Source: Colocasia esculenta
Taxonomy: Eukaryota; Streptophyta; Magnoliopsida; Alismatales; Araceae
DNA length: 64,000 bases
Reading direction: 5' to 3'
Assembly: GCA_014218235.1 (NCBI GenBank)
Contig: CM024753.1
Coordinates: 6,510,001-6,574,000 of the forward strand
Positions 41,664 to 55,131 of the stretch are shown here, piece by piece; within the stretch, counting starts at the first letter, position 1; each line of letters starts with the position of its first letter. Position numbers and translations under genes: made by a program. The notes below the pieces were generated by a model. The model saw only the letters and a program-made list of their open reading frames with translations, ran no database searches and had not been told where the DNA came from.

Positions 41664-41989
41664 AGTCTTTGAGTAGTGTGGCCTCACTGTGTGAGGGGTG
41701 GACGTAGGAGTCACTGGAGGTGATTTCCAAACCACCTAAAAATCCTCTGTGTATTGGTTTGAATTGTGGTTTGCCTTTGTATCTCGCTAGATGCATGCAT
41801 AGTGATTTCATTCACACTACTAATTGATCTGCTCATACACTCTAATCACACTTCAGATCAGTAAATTGTTGGGTGATTTGATCTCTGATTCGAAGTAATT
41901 TTAAATTGCTTAAGCTTTCGTGTTAATTGGTGTTAGATCTATTCAACCCCCCTTCTAGATCTGATCCTTTTACCCATCCATTCCTAACA

Positions 41990-44900
41990 ATAAGCGATTC
42001 TGATAACTGAGCGAAAAGTTATGCCCATTTGAGCAAAGGGGTGTCCGTATGCGATCGCATGGGCAGCATGCGACCGCGCTCCCGGAGAGGAATTTGGGAG
42101 CCGGACCGGAAATCTCCGAATGCGACCATTTACCGACCGGGTACAAGTGCTGATTCTGAATTGGGGCCTCGCGAGCGGTTCTGACCCCTGGGCGAATAAA
42201 TATCTACATCCGACCGGAGGGTACGGCAGTCGGTGTACTAGTACACATGCTTCGAGGGGGAATTTTGGCCCCAAAATTGAATTCCACGAAACCAGCGCCC
42301 TGTCGACCGTCTCGGAGTTCCGATTCCGAATTGCGGTCACATAAGTGATTCCAATGCCCGTGCGGAAAGTTATGCCCAATTCTTTCGCTGAAGGGGTGGG
42401 AATAAACTAGAGGGGGTGACTATATCGGCGATGTTCGGGCACCCATATCCACGACCTGGGGAGGAGATCTAGCATCGAGTTGAACATGACTTCTGATCGC
42501 TGTGACTGGGCGGCTCAGCGTGTGGGCTCCGCCAGCGATTCGCGAAATCGAGGGAGTCGCTACTGCCAAAAAACCTTGGAATAGGGGAGATCGTCGGCTA
42601 GAATCACAATTTCAGAGTGCGAAATGATGGTTTTTCGACCCCGAAACAACGTCTTATCGCCTGAGTCAATAAGGGGGCATCGAGTGCCTCTGAGTTCCGA
42701 TTCCGAATTGGGTCTTATAAGCGATTCCGATAACCGAGCGAAAAGTTATGGCCGTTTGAGAGAAGGGGCGTCCGTATGCGATCGCATCGGCAGCTTGCGA
42801 CCGCGCTCCCGGAGAGTAATTTGGGCGTCGGACCGGAAATCTCCGAATGCGACCATTTACCGACCGGGTCGAAGTGCCGATTCTGAATTGGGGCCTCGCG
42901 TGCGGTTCTGAACTCCGGACGGATAAATATCCACGTCCGACAGGAGGGTACGACAGTCGGTGTACTAGGACACACGCTCCGGGGGGGATTTTGGCCCCAG
43001 AATGGAATTCCACGAAACCAGTACCCTGTCGATCGTCTCGGAGTGCCAATTCCGAATTGTGGTCACATAAGCGATTCCGATGACCGTACGGAAGTTATGC
43101 CCAATTCTTTCGCTGTAGGGGTGGGAATAAACCGAAGGGGGTGACTATATCGGCGATGTTCGGGCACCTATATCCACGACCTGGGGAAGAGATCTCGTGT
43201 CGAGTTGAACACGACTTCTGATTGCTGTGACTGGGTGGCTCCGTGTGTGGGCTCCGCCAGCGATTCGCGTAATCGAGGGAGTCACTACTGCCAAAAAACC
43301 TTCGAATAGGGGAGATCGTCGGCTAGAACCGCAATTTTAGAGTATGAAACGAAGGTTTTTCGACCCCAAAATGACGTCTTATCGCCTAAGTCAATAAGGG
43401 GGCATCGAGCGCCTCTGAGTACCGATTCCGAATTGGGGTCTTATAAGCAATTTCGATAACCGAGCGAAAAGTTATGCCCATTTGAGCGATGGGGTATCTG
43501 TATGCGATCGCATCGGCAGCTTGCGACCGCGCTCCCAAAGGGGAATTTTGGCGCCCGACCGGAAATATCCGAATGGACTATTTACCGACCGGGTCGAAAT
43601 GTCGATTTTGAATTTGACCGCGCACGGTTCCGACCGCCGGGCGAATAAATATCTGCATCCGACCGGAGGGTACGGCAGTGGGTGTACTAGTACATACGCT
43701 CCGGGGGGGAATTTTGGCCCGAGAACGAAATTCCACGAAACCAGTGCGCTGTCGACCATCTCGAAATGCCGATTCCGAATTGTGGTCACATAAGCGATTC
43801 CGATGCCCGTGCGGAAAGTTATGCCTAATTCTTTCGCTGAAGGGGTGGGAATAAACTGGAGGGGGTGACTATATCGGCGATGTTCAGGCACCCACATCCA
43901 CGACCTGGGTAGGAGATCTCGCATCGAGTTGAACACGACTTCTGATCGCTGTGACTGGGCGGCTCCGCGTGTGGGCTCGCCAGCAATTCGCGTAATCGAG
44001 GGAGTCGCTATTGCCAAAAAACCATGGAATAGGGGAGATCGTCGGCTAGAATCTCAATTTTGGAGTGCGAAACGAAGGTTTTTCGACCCCGAAACGAAGT
44101 CTTATCGCCTGAGCAATAATGGAGCATCGAGCACCTCTGAGTTCCGATTCCGAATTGGGGTCTTATAAGCGATTCCGATAACCGAGGAAAACATTATGCC
44201 TGTTTGAGCGAAGGGGTGTCTGTATGCGATCGCATCGGCAGCCTGCGACTGCGCTCCCGGAGGGGAATTTGGGCACCGGAATGGAAATGTCCGAATGGAC
44301 CACTTACCGACCGGGTCGAAGTGCCGATTCTGAATTGGGGCCTCTCCGGCGGTTTCGACCGCCGGGCGAATAAATATCCGCGTCTGACCGGAGGGTACGG
44401 CAGTCGGTGTACTAGTACACACGCTCCGGTGGGAATTTTGGCCCCGGAACGGAATTCTACGAAACCAGCGTGCTATCGACCGTCTCGGAGTGCCGATTCC
44501 GAATTGTGGTCACATAAGCGATTCCGATGCCCGTGCGGAAAGTGATGCCCAATTCTTTCGCTGAAGGGGTGGGAATAAACCGGAGGGGGTGACTATATTG
44601 GCGATGTTCGGGCACCCATATCCATGACCTGGGGAGGAGATCTCACGTCGAGTTGAACACGACTTCCAATTGCTATGACTGGGCGGCTCTGCATATGGGC
44701 TCCGACAGCGATTCGCATAATCGAGGGAGTCGCTACTGCCAAAAAACCTTGAAATAGGGGAGATCGTCGGCTAGAATCATAATTTCAGAGTGGGAAATGA
44801 AGGTTGTTTGACCATGAAATGACATCTTATCGCCTGAGGCAAAAAGGGGGCATCGAGCGCCTCTGAGTGCCGATTCTGAATTGGGGTCTTATAAGCGATT

Positions 44901-47434
44901 CCGATAACCGAGCGAAAAGTTATGCCCGTTTGAGCGAAGGGGTGTCCGTATGCATTCGCATCGGCAGCCTGCGACCGCGCTCCGAAGAGGAATTTGGGCG
45001 CCGGACTGGAAATCTCCGAATGTGACCATTTACCGACCGGGTCGAAGTGCCGATTCTGAATTGGGGCCTCGCGGGCAGTTCCTACCCCCGGGTGAATAAA
45101 TATCCATGTCTGACCGGAGGGTACGGCAGTCAGTGTACGAGTACACACGCTCCGGGGGGGAATTTTGGCTCCGGAACAGAATTCCACAAAACTAGCACAC
45201 TGTCGACCGTCTCAGAGTGCCGATTCCGAATTATGGTCACATAAGCGATTTTGATGCCTGTGCGGAAAGTTATGCCCAATTCTTTCACTGAAGGGGTGGG
45301 AATAAACCGGAGTGGGTGACTATATCGGCAATGTTCGGGCACCCATATCCACGACCTGGGGAGGAGATCTCGCGTCGAGTTGAACATGACTTCCGATCGC
45401 TGTGACTGGGCGGCTTTGCGTGTGGGCTCCGCCAGCGATTTGCGTAATCGAGGGAGTCGCTACTGCCAAAAAACCTTGGAATAGGGGAGATCGTCGGCTA
45501 GAATCATAATTTTAGAGTGCGAAACAAAGGTTCTTCGACCTGAAACGACGTCTTATTGTCTGAGGCAATAAGGGGGCATCGAGCGTCTCTGAGAGCCGAT
45601 TCCGAATTGGGGTCTTATAAGCGATTCTGATAACCAGCTAAGAGTTATGCCCATTTGAGCGAAGGGGTGTCCGTATGCGATCGCATCGGCAGCTTGCGAC
45701 CGCGCTCCCAGAGGGGAATTTGGGCGCCCGACCTGAAATCTCCGAATGGACCATTTAACGACCGGGTCGAAATGTCGATTTTGAATTTGACCGCGCACGG
45801 TTCCGACCGCCGGGCTAATAAATATCCGCGTCCGACCGGAGGGTACGACAGTGGGTGTACTAGTACAAACGCTCCGGGGGAATTTTTGCCCCTGAATGGA
45901 ATTCCACGAAACCAGCGCACTGTCGACTGTCTCGGAGTGCCGATTCCGAATTGTGGTCACATAAGCGATTCTGATGCCCGTGCGGAAAGTTATGCCCATT
46001 CTTTCGCTGAAGGGGTGGGAATAAACCGGAGGGGGTGACTATATCGGCGATGTTCGGGCACCCATACCCACGACCTGGGGTGGAGATCTCGCGTCGAGTT
46101 GAACACGACTTCCGATCGCTGTGACTGGGCGGCTCCGCGTGTGGGCTCCGCCAACGATTCGCGTAATCGAGGGAGATCGTCATCTAGAATCGTAATTTCA
46201 TAGTGCGAAATGAAGGTTTTTCGACCCCAAAACGACGTCTTAACACTGAGGCTATAAGGGGGAGTCAAGCGCCTCTGAGTGCCGATTCCGAATTGGGGTC
46301 TTATAAGCGATTCCGATAACCGAGCGAAAAGTTATGCCCGTTTGAGCGAAGGGGTGTCCGTATGCGATTGCATCGGCAGCTTGCGACCGCGCTTCCGGAG
46401 AGGAATTTGGGCGTCGGACCGGAAATCTCTGAATGCGACCATTTACCGACTAGGTCGAAGTGCCGATTCTGAATTGGGGCCTCGCGGGCGGTTCCGACCC
46501 CCGGGCGAATAAATATCCGCGTCCGACCGGAGGGTACGGCAATCGGTGTACAACTACACACGCTCCGGGGGGATTTTGGCCCCGGAACGGAATTCCAAGA
46601 AACCAGCGCGCTGTCGACCGTCTCGGAGTGCCGATTGGGAATTGTGGTCACATAAGCGACTCCGATGCCCGTGCGGAAAGTTATGCCTAATTCTTTCGCT
46701 GAAGGGGTGGGAATAAACCGGAGGGGGTGACTATATCGGCGATGTTCGGGCACCCATATCCACGACCTGGGGAGGAGATCTCGCGTCGAGTTGAACACGA
46801 CTTCCGATCGTTGTGACTGGGCGGCTCCGTGTGTGGGCTACGCCAGCAATTCGCGTAATCGAGAGAGTCGCTACTGCCAAAAAACCTTTGAATAGGGGAG
46901 ATCGTCGGCTAGAATCTCAATTTCGGAGTGCGAAACGAAGGTTTTTCGACCCCGAAACGACATCTAAGGCGATAAGGGGGTGTCGAGCACCTCTGAGTGT
47001 CGATTCCGAATTGGGGTCTTATAAGCAATTCCGATAACTGAGCAAAAAGTTACGCCTGTTTGAGCGAAGGGGTGTCTGTATGCAATCGCATCGGCAGCCT
47101 GCGACCGCGCTCCCAGAGAGGAATTTGGGCGCCGGACCAGAAATCTCTGAATGCGACCATTTACTGACCGGGTCGAAGTGCCGATTCTGAATGGGGCCTC
47201 GCGGGCGGTTCCGACCCCCGGGCGAATAAATATCTGCATCCGACCGGAGGGCACGACAGTCGGTGTACTAGTACACACGCTCCGAGGGGGAATTTTGGCC
47301 CTGGAACAGAATTACACGAAACCAGCGCGTTGTCAACAGTCTCGGAGTGCCGATTCGGAATTGTGGTCACATATGCGATTCTGATCCCCGTGCGGAAAGT
47401 TATGCCCAATTCTTTCGCTGAAGGGGTGGGAATA
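41990..47434. repeat. About 725-bp satellite, block 2
   Basis: Eight landmark-containing monomers (near 42045, 42770, 43500, 44220, 44945, 45670, 46360, 47080). Two monomers three units apart (around 43597 and 45770) share the private variant AATTTGACCGCGCACGGTTC, pointing to a higher-order unit. The monomer near 46165 lacks the CGCTACTGCCAAAAAACCTT segment. Block 2 continues block 1 in phase once the solo LTR is removed. Confidence 0.93.
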
Positions 47435-48099
47435 TGTAATACTCTCAAATTTTAAATACCATGATTTGCTTAGAAATTCTTGTTTATGCAAACCGATTAG
47501 GTTTAAATTGTGATATTTAGGATTAGGATATGTTTAAGACACTTTATCATACCTAGGTACTACTTTCGGTCGTGCGCACCCCGACAGGGCGACACCGGAA
47601 AACTCTAACGAAAATAAAATCTGAGAACACCATAATTCTTAGAAAATCGTGGAGATATTAAAAATGTAATTATTCAGAATTTTTGACGCACAGATTTTGA
47701 GATTAAGTCGACGCAACTATTTTTGGGGTGATTTTTCACCCAGTGTAAAATAATTCTAAACATTTAACTAAAATTACGACAATTTGTAAAACCTTCCTAT
47801 TAGTCTATAGTTGAAATTTCAACTTAAACGGACATCATTAGAACACCTAATCATGAAAATATTTGGCTCAGCTGATTTATGGGCTATTTACGGTAAGGAT
47901 TTCCTGAGATTATTCACTGCTTACGTAACATGGGTTATGTAAGCCCATGTCATCAAGGGTTTAACATCTTACACGTAGGGGGGTTTATGTGTAGTTATGG
48001 GAGAGGTTGCATGAGCCATGTGTAGTAGTAAAAACGAAATCGTTTTTACTGTTACACTTGGGTGAGTGAGGTGTCGTTGTGCATGGTAAGGTTTTGGGC

Positions 48100-48106
48100 T
48101 ATAAAA
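48100..48106 (+). promoter_or_regulatory. TATA box of the gypsy solo LTR
   Basis: TATAAAA within GGGCTATAAAACCCC, about 665 bases from the LTR start. It would place the start of the transcribed region close to 48130. Confidence 0.6.
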
Positions 48107-49119
48107 CCCCCCAACACCCATCGTGAGCACTTTTTCCAGCTCATGCCCTTGTACTCTTCAATTCTTGTATTTGCATTCTTCTGCTACTGCTGCTCCTGGG
48201 CGATTGCTACTGGAACCACTGCTTCTATTGATTCTACGGTGGGTGTAACTGCTAAAAGCTATCATCCCCATCTTGCTGCCCCTGTTGTTGCTGTGTTGAT
48301 CTCTATACTAAGAAGAAGAAGAAGAACTTTTGTTCTTTTTACAGATCAAGTATGATTCTCTTCCTTTCTCACTCTTTTCTAAATCCTTGTTTCCTACATT
48401 TGCTAAAGAATTCATGAACACCTACATATCTGCCTTTGAACTTGGGAATTCTTAAGAGAACTATGTGTCCCTCTCTTGTAATTATGTTTTAGTTGTGTCT
48501 GTAGGATTCCCTTCTTAATCTTTCTAGTTCTCTTACCACCTTTTCCTTGAATCATTGGTCAATGGCATGTGGAATCTTATCATGCTATTCTTTAAATATG
48601 AGAACTCAGATTATTGTCAAAATTGAGAAGTCATGTTACTTGTCACGATATTATCAAGTGTAGAATATATGTTCATGATAGGAACTGAACATTCCATCAT
48701 GTTTTAGTTAATCTTCAAGTTATAGGTAGTTATATATTACTTCCTCTGTTCAAGTTGTCTGAACCTAAAAATCATGTTGATTTCACTATATAGAGTGGAC
48801 TGAACCATAACGGTTCTTCTCATTAGTGAAATGGATTCATTGATAGAAGACTCTAAGTGAGTGTATTTGACCTATGTTCAATGGGAAAAGAGAAAAGAAT
48901 TTGAGAAAAGCGCTCTCATTTAATTTCCTTGAGTTCAACTCCTTGTCAATCATTCGTGGGATTTATATTCCATGATCTTTCCTTCATTGTTGTCATGTTA
49001 CTTTGAGTTGTAAATCTGAAATCATACTTGTTTAAGGTCCTAATCATGTTAGGAGTGATAGAGTAAATTTGGAGAGCCAATTAGAGTTGATTTTAATGAC
49101 TTTCTGAAAGTTTGAACAG

Positions 49120-49305
49120 GATCTGTCGACAGACGAACCTCTTGCTGTCGACAAGAACCTATTTCCAGAAACCAGAAAACCATCACTGTGTGTTGCTGTC
49201 GACAGGCCCATAGCTTGCTGTCGACAGGGACACATAGAACTGAAATTCCAGTTCTGGAAACCAGCCCCTGTCGACAGCAAGCTCTTGCCTGTCGACAGGT
49301 GCTGA
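49120..49305 (+). repeat. Cluster of CTGTCGACAG palindromes in the gypsy LTR
   Basis: Six copies of (C)TGTCGACA(G) (near 49125, 49147, 49196, 49219, 49267, 49290) with repeated CTTGCTGTCGACA and CCTGTCGACAG contexts and shared CCAGAAACCAG-like spacers. The core GTCGACA is the same as in the U3 cluster of the unrelated copia LTR at 40610-40845. Confidence 0.6.
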
Positions 49306-50634
49306 TAATATCATGTTTCCAGCACTTGTTTTGCTTCGTTTCTTGTTGTAAATCTTACCCAATTATTCCAACCAATGGACCACTTAAATTTTGTGGTTTT
49401 TACCACCTAAACACCTACAAGAATCAGTCATGTTACTTTTCTTCCACCATGAACCATTCCTTCAAAGTTCCAACAAGATTGTTCTTGTGAGATTCTCAAA
49501 TTCTGAAATTAGTAAAGGAATAGAGTTCCATAATTATTGTGTGTGAACTTTGAGTAAATCCTTGTGTACCTTGATTCACTACAAGGATGATTGTGTGATG
49601 ATGACCATTATGGATCTTCATTTTCTTTTGGATTCTTATATGATTCAAATCTTCTGAAGTTATTGGCTTGAGTCATAACCCTGTCTCAGCCAATTGTCTT
49701 TCTCATATTCTTGAACTATGAACTACTTTGTCACCAAGATATTTGTATTGATTCTCAATCAAATCTTTCTTTAAACTTCTAATTTCCTTTATGCTCATGA
49801 AAAGAAATTTATGATTTGAAGACAGTGCTCTCTTCAAAGAGGGTTTAGGATCACTTGTGGTAGCACCAGCCACTTGTGATCAGCTGAGGGCGACAGTTTG
49901 TAGGTAAATCCAAGTCAATGGACTGACGATGGTGGGTAATAAACCCCGTTCTTGCGCATGAACAAGATCTAAGGTGCTGGAATCGCCTAGGCACTGAGGA
50001 TAGTAAATTACGCCTATATAATAACCTCTTGAGAGCAGTGATGCCTGTCGAATTTGTTTCCAAATTAAGTTATGGTCTGAATTCTGAAAGACAAATATGG
50101 CTTTTATTCTGTGATTTGTTGGAGCTCATTATGAAATCAATTTGAGCTATATGTTTCTGTTAAGTATGAAATTCATGAGCAATTATATTTCGATCCACAT
50201 ATGCACTATTTGAATATTCATTCAGCTCTACAAATGAAACTTCTACGCTATGTTTACTAATACCTACTGAGTCCTTTCGACTCATGCCTTTGTTTCCTCC
50301 AAACCTTTCAGATTGAAGGTATGTATAATTTCAGCTACATGTGAATCCTAATTCCGCTGCGGACGATGAAGAGAACAAAGAAGAATAATGTAGTTTCTTT
50401 TAGTTGATATTGTATTAAGTTAGATAGAGAGAAACTTGTCTTTTGTAAATATTGAGTAGTTATACTTTGTTACCTACTGAATTATAATGTGTTCGAAGAT
50501 ACCTTTGTGGAATGGTTTGCCAATTTTGTGCATTGCATAGATATATCTACCCATAACGAAAGTTTGTCAGCGTAACCCCTCTTCCGATCAAAGGTTATGT
50601 ATGTATTTGTGTGATGTCGGAGGAGGGTGTTACA

Positions 50635-52895
50635 GAATAAACCAGAGGGGGTGACTATATCGGCGATGTTCGGGCACCCATATCCACGACCTGGGGAGGA
50701 GATCTCGCGTCGAGTTGAACATGACTTCCGATCGCTGTGACTGGGCGGCTCCGCGTGTGGGCTCCGCCAGTGATTCGCGTAATCGAGGGAGTCGCTACTG
50801 ATAAAAAATCTTGGAATTGGGGAGATCGTCGGCTAGAATAGCAATTTCGGAGTGCGATACAATGGTTTTTCGACCCCGAAATGACGTCTTATCGCCTGTG
50901 GCAATAAGGGGGCATCGAGCGCCTCTGAGTGCCGATCCGAATTGGGGGCTTATAAGCGATTCCGATAACCGAGTGAAAAGTTATGCCCGTTTGAGCGACA
51001 GGGTGTTCGTATGCGATCGCATCGGCAGCCTGCGACCGTGCTCCCGGAGAAGAATTTGGGCGTCGGATCGGAAATCTCCGAATGCGAACATTTACCGACC
51101 GGGTCGAAGTGCCGATTCTGAATTGGGGCTCGCGGGCGGTTCCGACCCCCGGGCGAATAAATGTCTGCGTCCGACCGAGGGTACGGCAGTCGGTGTACTA
51201 GTACAAATGCTCCAGGGGGGAATTTTAGCACCGAAATGGAATTCTGCGAAACCAGCGCCCTGTCGACCGTGTCGGAGTGCCGATTCCGAATTGTGGTCAT
51301 ATAAGCGATTCCGATGCCCGTGCAGAAAGTTATGCCCAATTCTTTCACTGAAGGGGTGGGAATAAACCGGAGGGGGTGACTATATCGGTGATGTTCGGGC
51401 ACCCACATCCATGACTTAGGAGGAGATCTCGCGTCGAGTTGAACACGACTTCCGATCGCTGTGACTGGGCGGCTCCGCGTGTGGGCTCCGCCAGCGATTC
51501 GCGTAATCGAGGGAGTCGCTACTGCTAAAATACCTTGGAATAGGGGAGATCGTCGGCTAGAATCGCAATTTCGGAGTGCAAAACAAAGGTTTTTCGACCC
51601 CAAAATGACGTCTTATCGTCTGAGGCAATCAAGGGGCATCGAGCACCTCTGAGTGCTGATTCCGAATTGGGGTCTAGCGATTCTGATAACCGAGCGAAAA
51701 GTTATGCCCGTTTGAGCGAAGCGGTGTCCGTATGCGATCGCATCGGCAGCCTGCGACCGCGCTCCCGGAGAGGAATTTGGGCGCCGGACTGGAAATATCT
51801 GAATGCGACCATTTACCGACCGGGTTGAAGTGCTGATTCTGAATTGGGGCCTCGCGGGCAGTTCTGAACCCCAGGCGAATAAATATCTACGTCCGACCGG
51901 AGGGTACGGCAGTCGGTGTACAAGTACACACGCTTCGGGGGGGAATTTTGGCCCCGGAACGAAATTTCGTGAAACCAGCGCGTTGTCGACCGTCTCGGAG
52001 TGCCAACTCTGAGTTGTGGTAACATAAGCGATTCCGATGCCCGTGCGGAAAGTTATGCCCAATTCTTTCGCTGAAGGGGTTGGAATAAACCGGAGGGGGT
52101 GACTATATCGGCGATGTTCGGGCATCCATATCCACGACCTGGGCAGAAGATCTAGCGTCGAGATGAACACGACTTCCGATCACTGTGACTGGGCGGCTCC
52201 GCGTGTAGGCTCCGCCAGCGATTCGCATAATCGAGGGAGTCGCTCCTGCCAAAAAACCTTGGGATAGATCGTCAGCTAGAATCGCAATTTTGGAGTGCAA
52301 AACAAAGGTTTTTCGACCCCAAAATGACGTCTTATTGCCTGAGGCAATAAGGGGGCGTCGAGCGCCTTTGAGTGCCGATTCTGAATTGGGGTCTTATCAG
52401 CGATTCCGATAACCGAGCAAAAAGTTATGCCCATTTGAGCGAAGCAGTGTCCATATACGATCGCATCGGCAGCCTGTGACCGCGCTCCCAGAGAGGAATT
52501 TGGGCGCCAGACCGGAAATCTCCGAATGCGACCATTTACCGATCGGGTCGAAGTGCCGATTCTGAGTTGGGGCCTTGCAGGCGGTTCCGACCCCCGGACG
52601 AATAAATATCCGCATCCGACCGGAGGGTACGATAGTCGGTGTACTAGTACACACACTCCGGGGGAGATTTTGGCCCTCTATTGGAATTCCGAAAAACCAG
52701 TGCGCTGTCGACCGTCTCGAAGTGCCAATTCTGAATTATGGTAACATAAGCGATTCCGATGCCCGTGCGGAAAGTTATGCCCAATTCTCTCACAGAAGGG
52801 TAGGGAATAAATGGGAGGGGTGACTATATCGGCGATGCTCAAACACCCATATCCACGACCTGGGGAGGAGATCTCGCGTCGAGTTGAACATGACT
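50635..52895. repeat. About 725-bp satellite, block 3
   Basis: Three landmark-containing monomers (near 51012, 51732, 52452) in the same orientation and phase as blocks 1 and 2. Ends inside a monomer at the left target copy TGACT (52891-52895) of the next solo LTR. Confidence 0.93.
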
Positions 52896-55131
52896 TGTGG
52901 CGGAACACCTCGTTCAAGCCCGTTAAACTGATAACGTACTTGATCTGAGTTCGCCTCCCGCGAACGGGCCGAAGCCTCGCCAGGGATACCATACCACAGT
53001 CCATGTAAACACAAAGGAACACACCATTTCATATATATAATTCACAAGTTTACATAGCCATATTTCCACAGAACTGAAAGAAAGTACAAGATCCTGGGGC
53101 ATACCCCGAGTACAACTAAAGAAAGTAACAACTAACTACACTTCTACTGCTATATTGCTGCTACTACACTGCTGGAGGTACTGACCCTGCACCGCTACGA
53201 CGCGGCTCTGAACTAGACGACGGTCGAGAAATCCTCCTCGCCTTCACCTGAGGGGGTAGGGGTGAGCCTCACTAATCACTGGCTCAGTAGGGAACTCCCC
53301 CAACACCGAGCATAACCAAAACATAGGTACGAAAGCAGTAAACAGTACCAACAATTTATAGAACAGCTAAGCAAGTTATGAAAGCTGTAAGAGTACTCAC
53401 CGTCTGCCGACTACAAAAAACAACAGTAATAATTAAGCGACAAACCAGTACAAGTGTACGAGCTAAAGTAGAGATCGCCAAACACGAGCCACGTGAACTA
53501 GTTCGCGACACTAGAGACTGACTCGGACAAGCTAACATAGGTCTACCTCTCAGTCTCGCAGCCACGACGAAAGGTCCAGCTGCCGCTCCACGTGAAAAGG
53601 TCAAGCAACTGTGGAGACCAACTAAACACCACCACCTGCGGACCACACGGTCGCAGGCCCATGCCTGGCACCTCTAGAGACCCTGGCCTTGGCTCGCTAG
53701 AGTGAGGCACTGGAGAAGGACTAGCTGGGGACCAGTGTCGACTACTGATGTCCGTACCCCCAACTACGAGCGCGCTACAAGTGACTAAAAACAAACACTA
53801 GAGTCACTGTCCCACTGTCGTCTTTCCCTCAGCCGGACGTACAACTCAAACACAGGAGTGAGGGTGTCCAGGTCAGACGACACAGACCTCGACGGTACAA
53901 TACAAGTACCAGGACAAAGCCCCGAGCTAATAGTCTGGCTCACAGAGAACCTGGGGCATCCAACTGGAGAGGTAACCACGGTAGGCATCGTACTACTTGC
54001 CATGTACACAAAACCACGTGCACGTCACACACAAACCACGTGAAGACCCACGTAAACCTCGTGCACTGATAGTTCACCACACGTGAACACCACGTAAACA
54101 CGTAAAGAACTGACTAATTGCGTACCCAGTACGCTAGTCACAGAAACCACGTGCACTAGGTGTACCATAATTACCATTGTACCGTTCGATATCAACAATT
54201 ATTCAATATAACAATATTTAAACAAAAGCATGCTGGCGGCAACATCGACTGCCGTCGATGGGATATAAACGGCAAGGTATATAGCCGTTAAGCTCCCAGC
54301 TGAAGAACCTGGCGTCAATCGATGTTGACGCCAAGATCTTCGGCCATCAACTTCACAGAACCCTGGGCTGATACCTCAGGTATTCCCAGCCCTAAAATTA
54401 ACAGAAAAATATGAGGAATCACTTTCTCTAGCATGCATGAATCCTAATCAACTCGAAACAACATGTTTCCATTGTTAAATTACTCAAACCACCCATTAAC
54501 CCCGCATGGAGTACCATTACCCAAAAACATGATTAACGTACGAATTCATGCGTTCCAAATGCATTATCACGACCTGTAGAGACTAAAGGGATCATCCCCT
54601 ACCTCAGTACGCACTTAAACCTCCTAAATTCTCCCGGTTCACACCAAACCCTCTGCGAGCTCCTACGGAGATTACACCTTGCTTCGGCGTTTCCTTGGCC
54701 AATTCGACACCACCTCGCGTTCCACGATCCTCCAACTGACCTTCTGCAACTGTTGGAAGTAGTAGGGAAGCAAGGGGCATGAAAACAGGGCAAGGGAGAG
54801 GGAGAATGGGCTGAGGAAACTGTCCTCGGGTAGACCAATATTCTGCAGGTCGCACAAGTTGGCGTCAACCTTAATGCCGTTTAGAAAACCGCCACCATAA
54901 ACGTCCACAAAGTCTGACGTTAAGTTCATAAGTTGACGTCACCTTCAATGGACGTCAACCCAGTCAACGTCCATACCTGGCCGTCAACCCCTACTTAACT
55001 GCAGCAGGTCCTATCTTGTTTCAGGACCAAACCTGCGCACATCACACGTCCAAACCACACTGGCCTCACAAGGCTTACTACAACCATTACACACATGATC
55101 CATAAGGATCCGAAAAGTATGCGACGTTACA
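52896..55131 (-). mobile_element. Solo LTR, gypsy-like, 2236 bp, minus orientation
   Basis: On the minus strand it runs from TGTAACGTCGCATAC (55131) to CATTCCGCCACA (52896). The flanks are TGACT (52891-52895) and CGACT (55132-55136), a 5-bp target duplication differing by one C-to-T change. The satellite consensus has CGACT at this place, so the left copy has mutated, as expected for CpG decay. Its 3' part matches 2452-3125, and parts of it match 27775-28345. No coding domains. Orientation is taken from the 3125 copy and from the TGTAACG start. Confidence 0.9.

Larger units (their letters stand above)
40295..41989 (+). mobile_element. Solo LTR, Ty1-copia type (Sirevirus-like), 1695 bp
   Basis: TGTTTTGTTGAGTG (40295) to CATTCCTAACA (41989), flanked by the perfect 5-bp duplication ATAAG (40290-40294 and 41990-41994), within a satellite monomer. 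It contains a TATA box (40958-40965) and ends in an AACCCCCCTTCTAGATC stretch typical of copia LTR 3' ends. No primer-binding site or protein domains, so it is a solo LTR left by recombination between two LTRs. Plus orientation is inferred from TATA position and end type. The longest open stretch (40791-41450) lies in the R/U5 part and is not a gene. Confidence 0.9.
47435..50634 (+). mobile_element. Solo LTR, Ty3-gypsy type, 3200 bp
   Basis: TGTAATACTCTC (47435) to GGAGGGTGTTACA (50634), flanked by the perfect 5-bp duplication GAATA (47430-47434 and 50635-50639), inside a satellite monomer. A TATA box GGGCTATAAAACCCC is at about 48100. There is no coding domain and no internal retrotransposon region. 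Great length and TGTAA...TTACA ends suit chromovirus-type gypsy LTRs (Tekay/Del-like), which is an inference. Confidence 0.9.
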
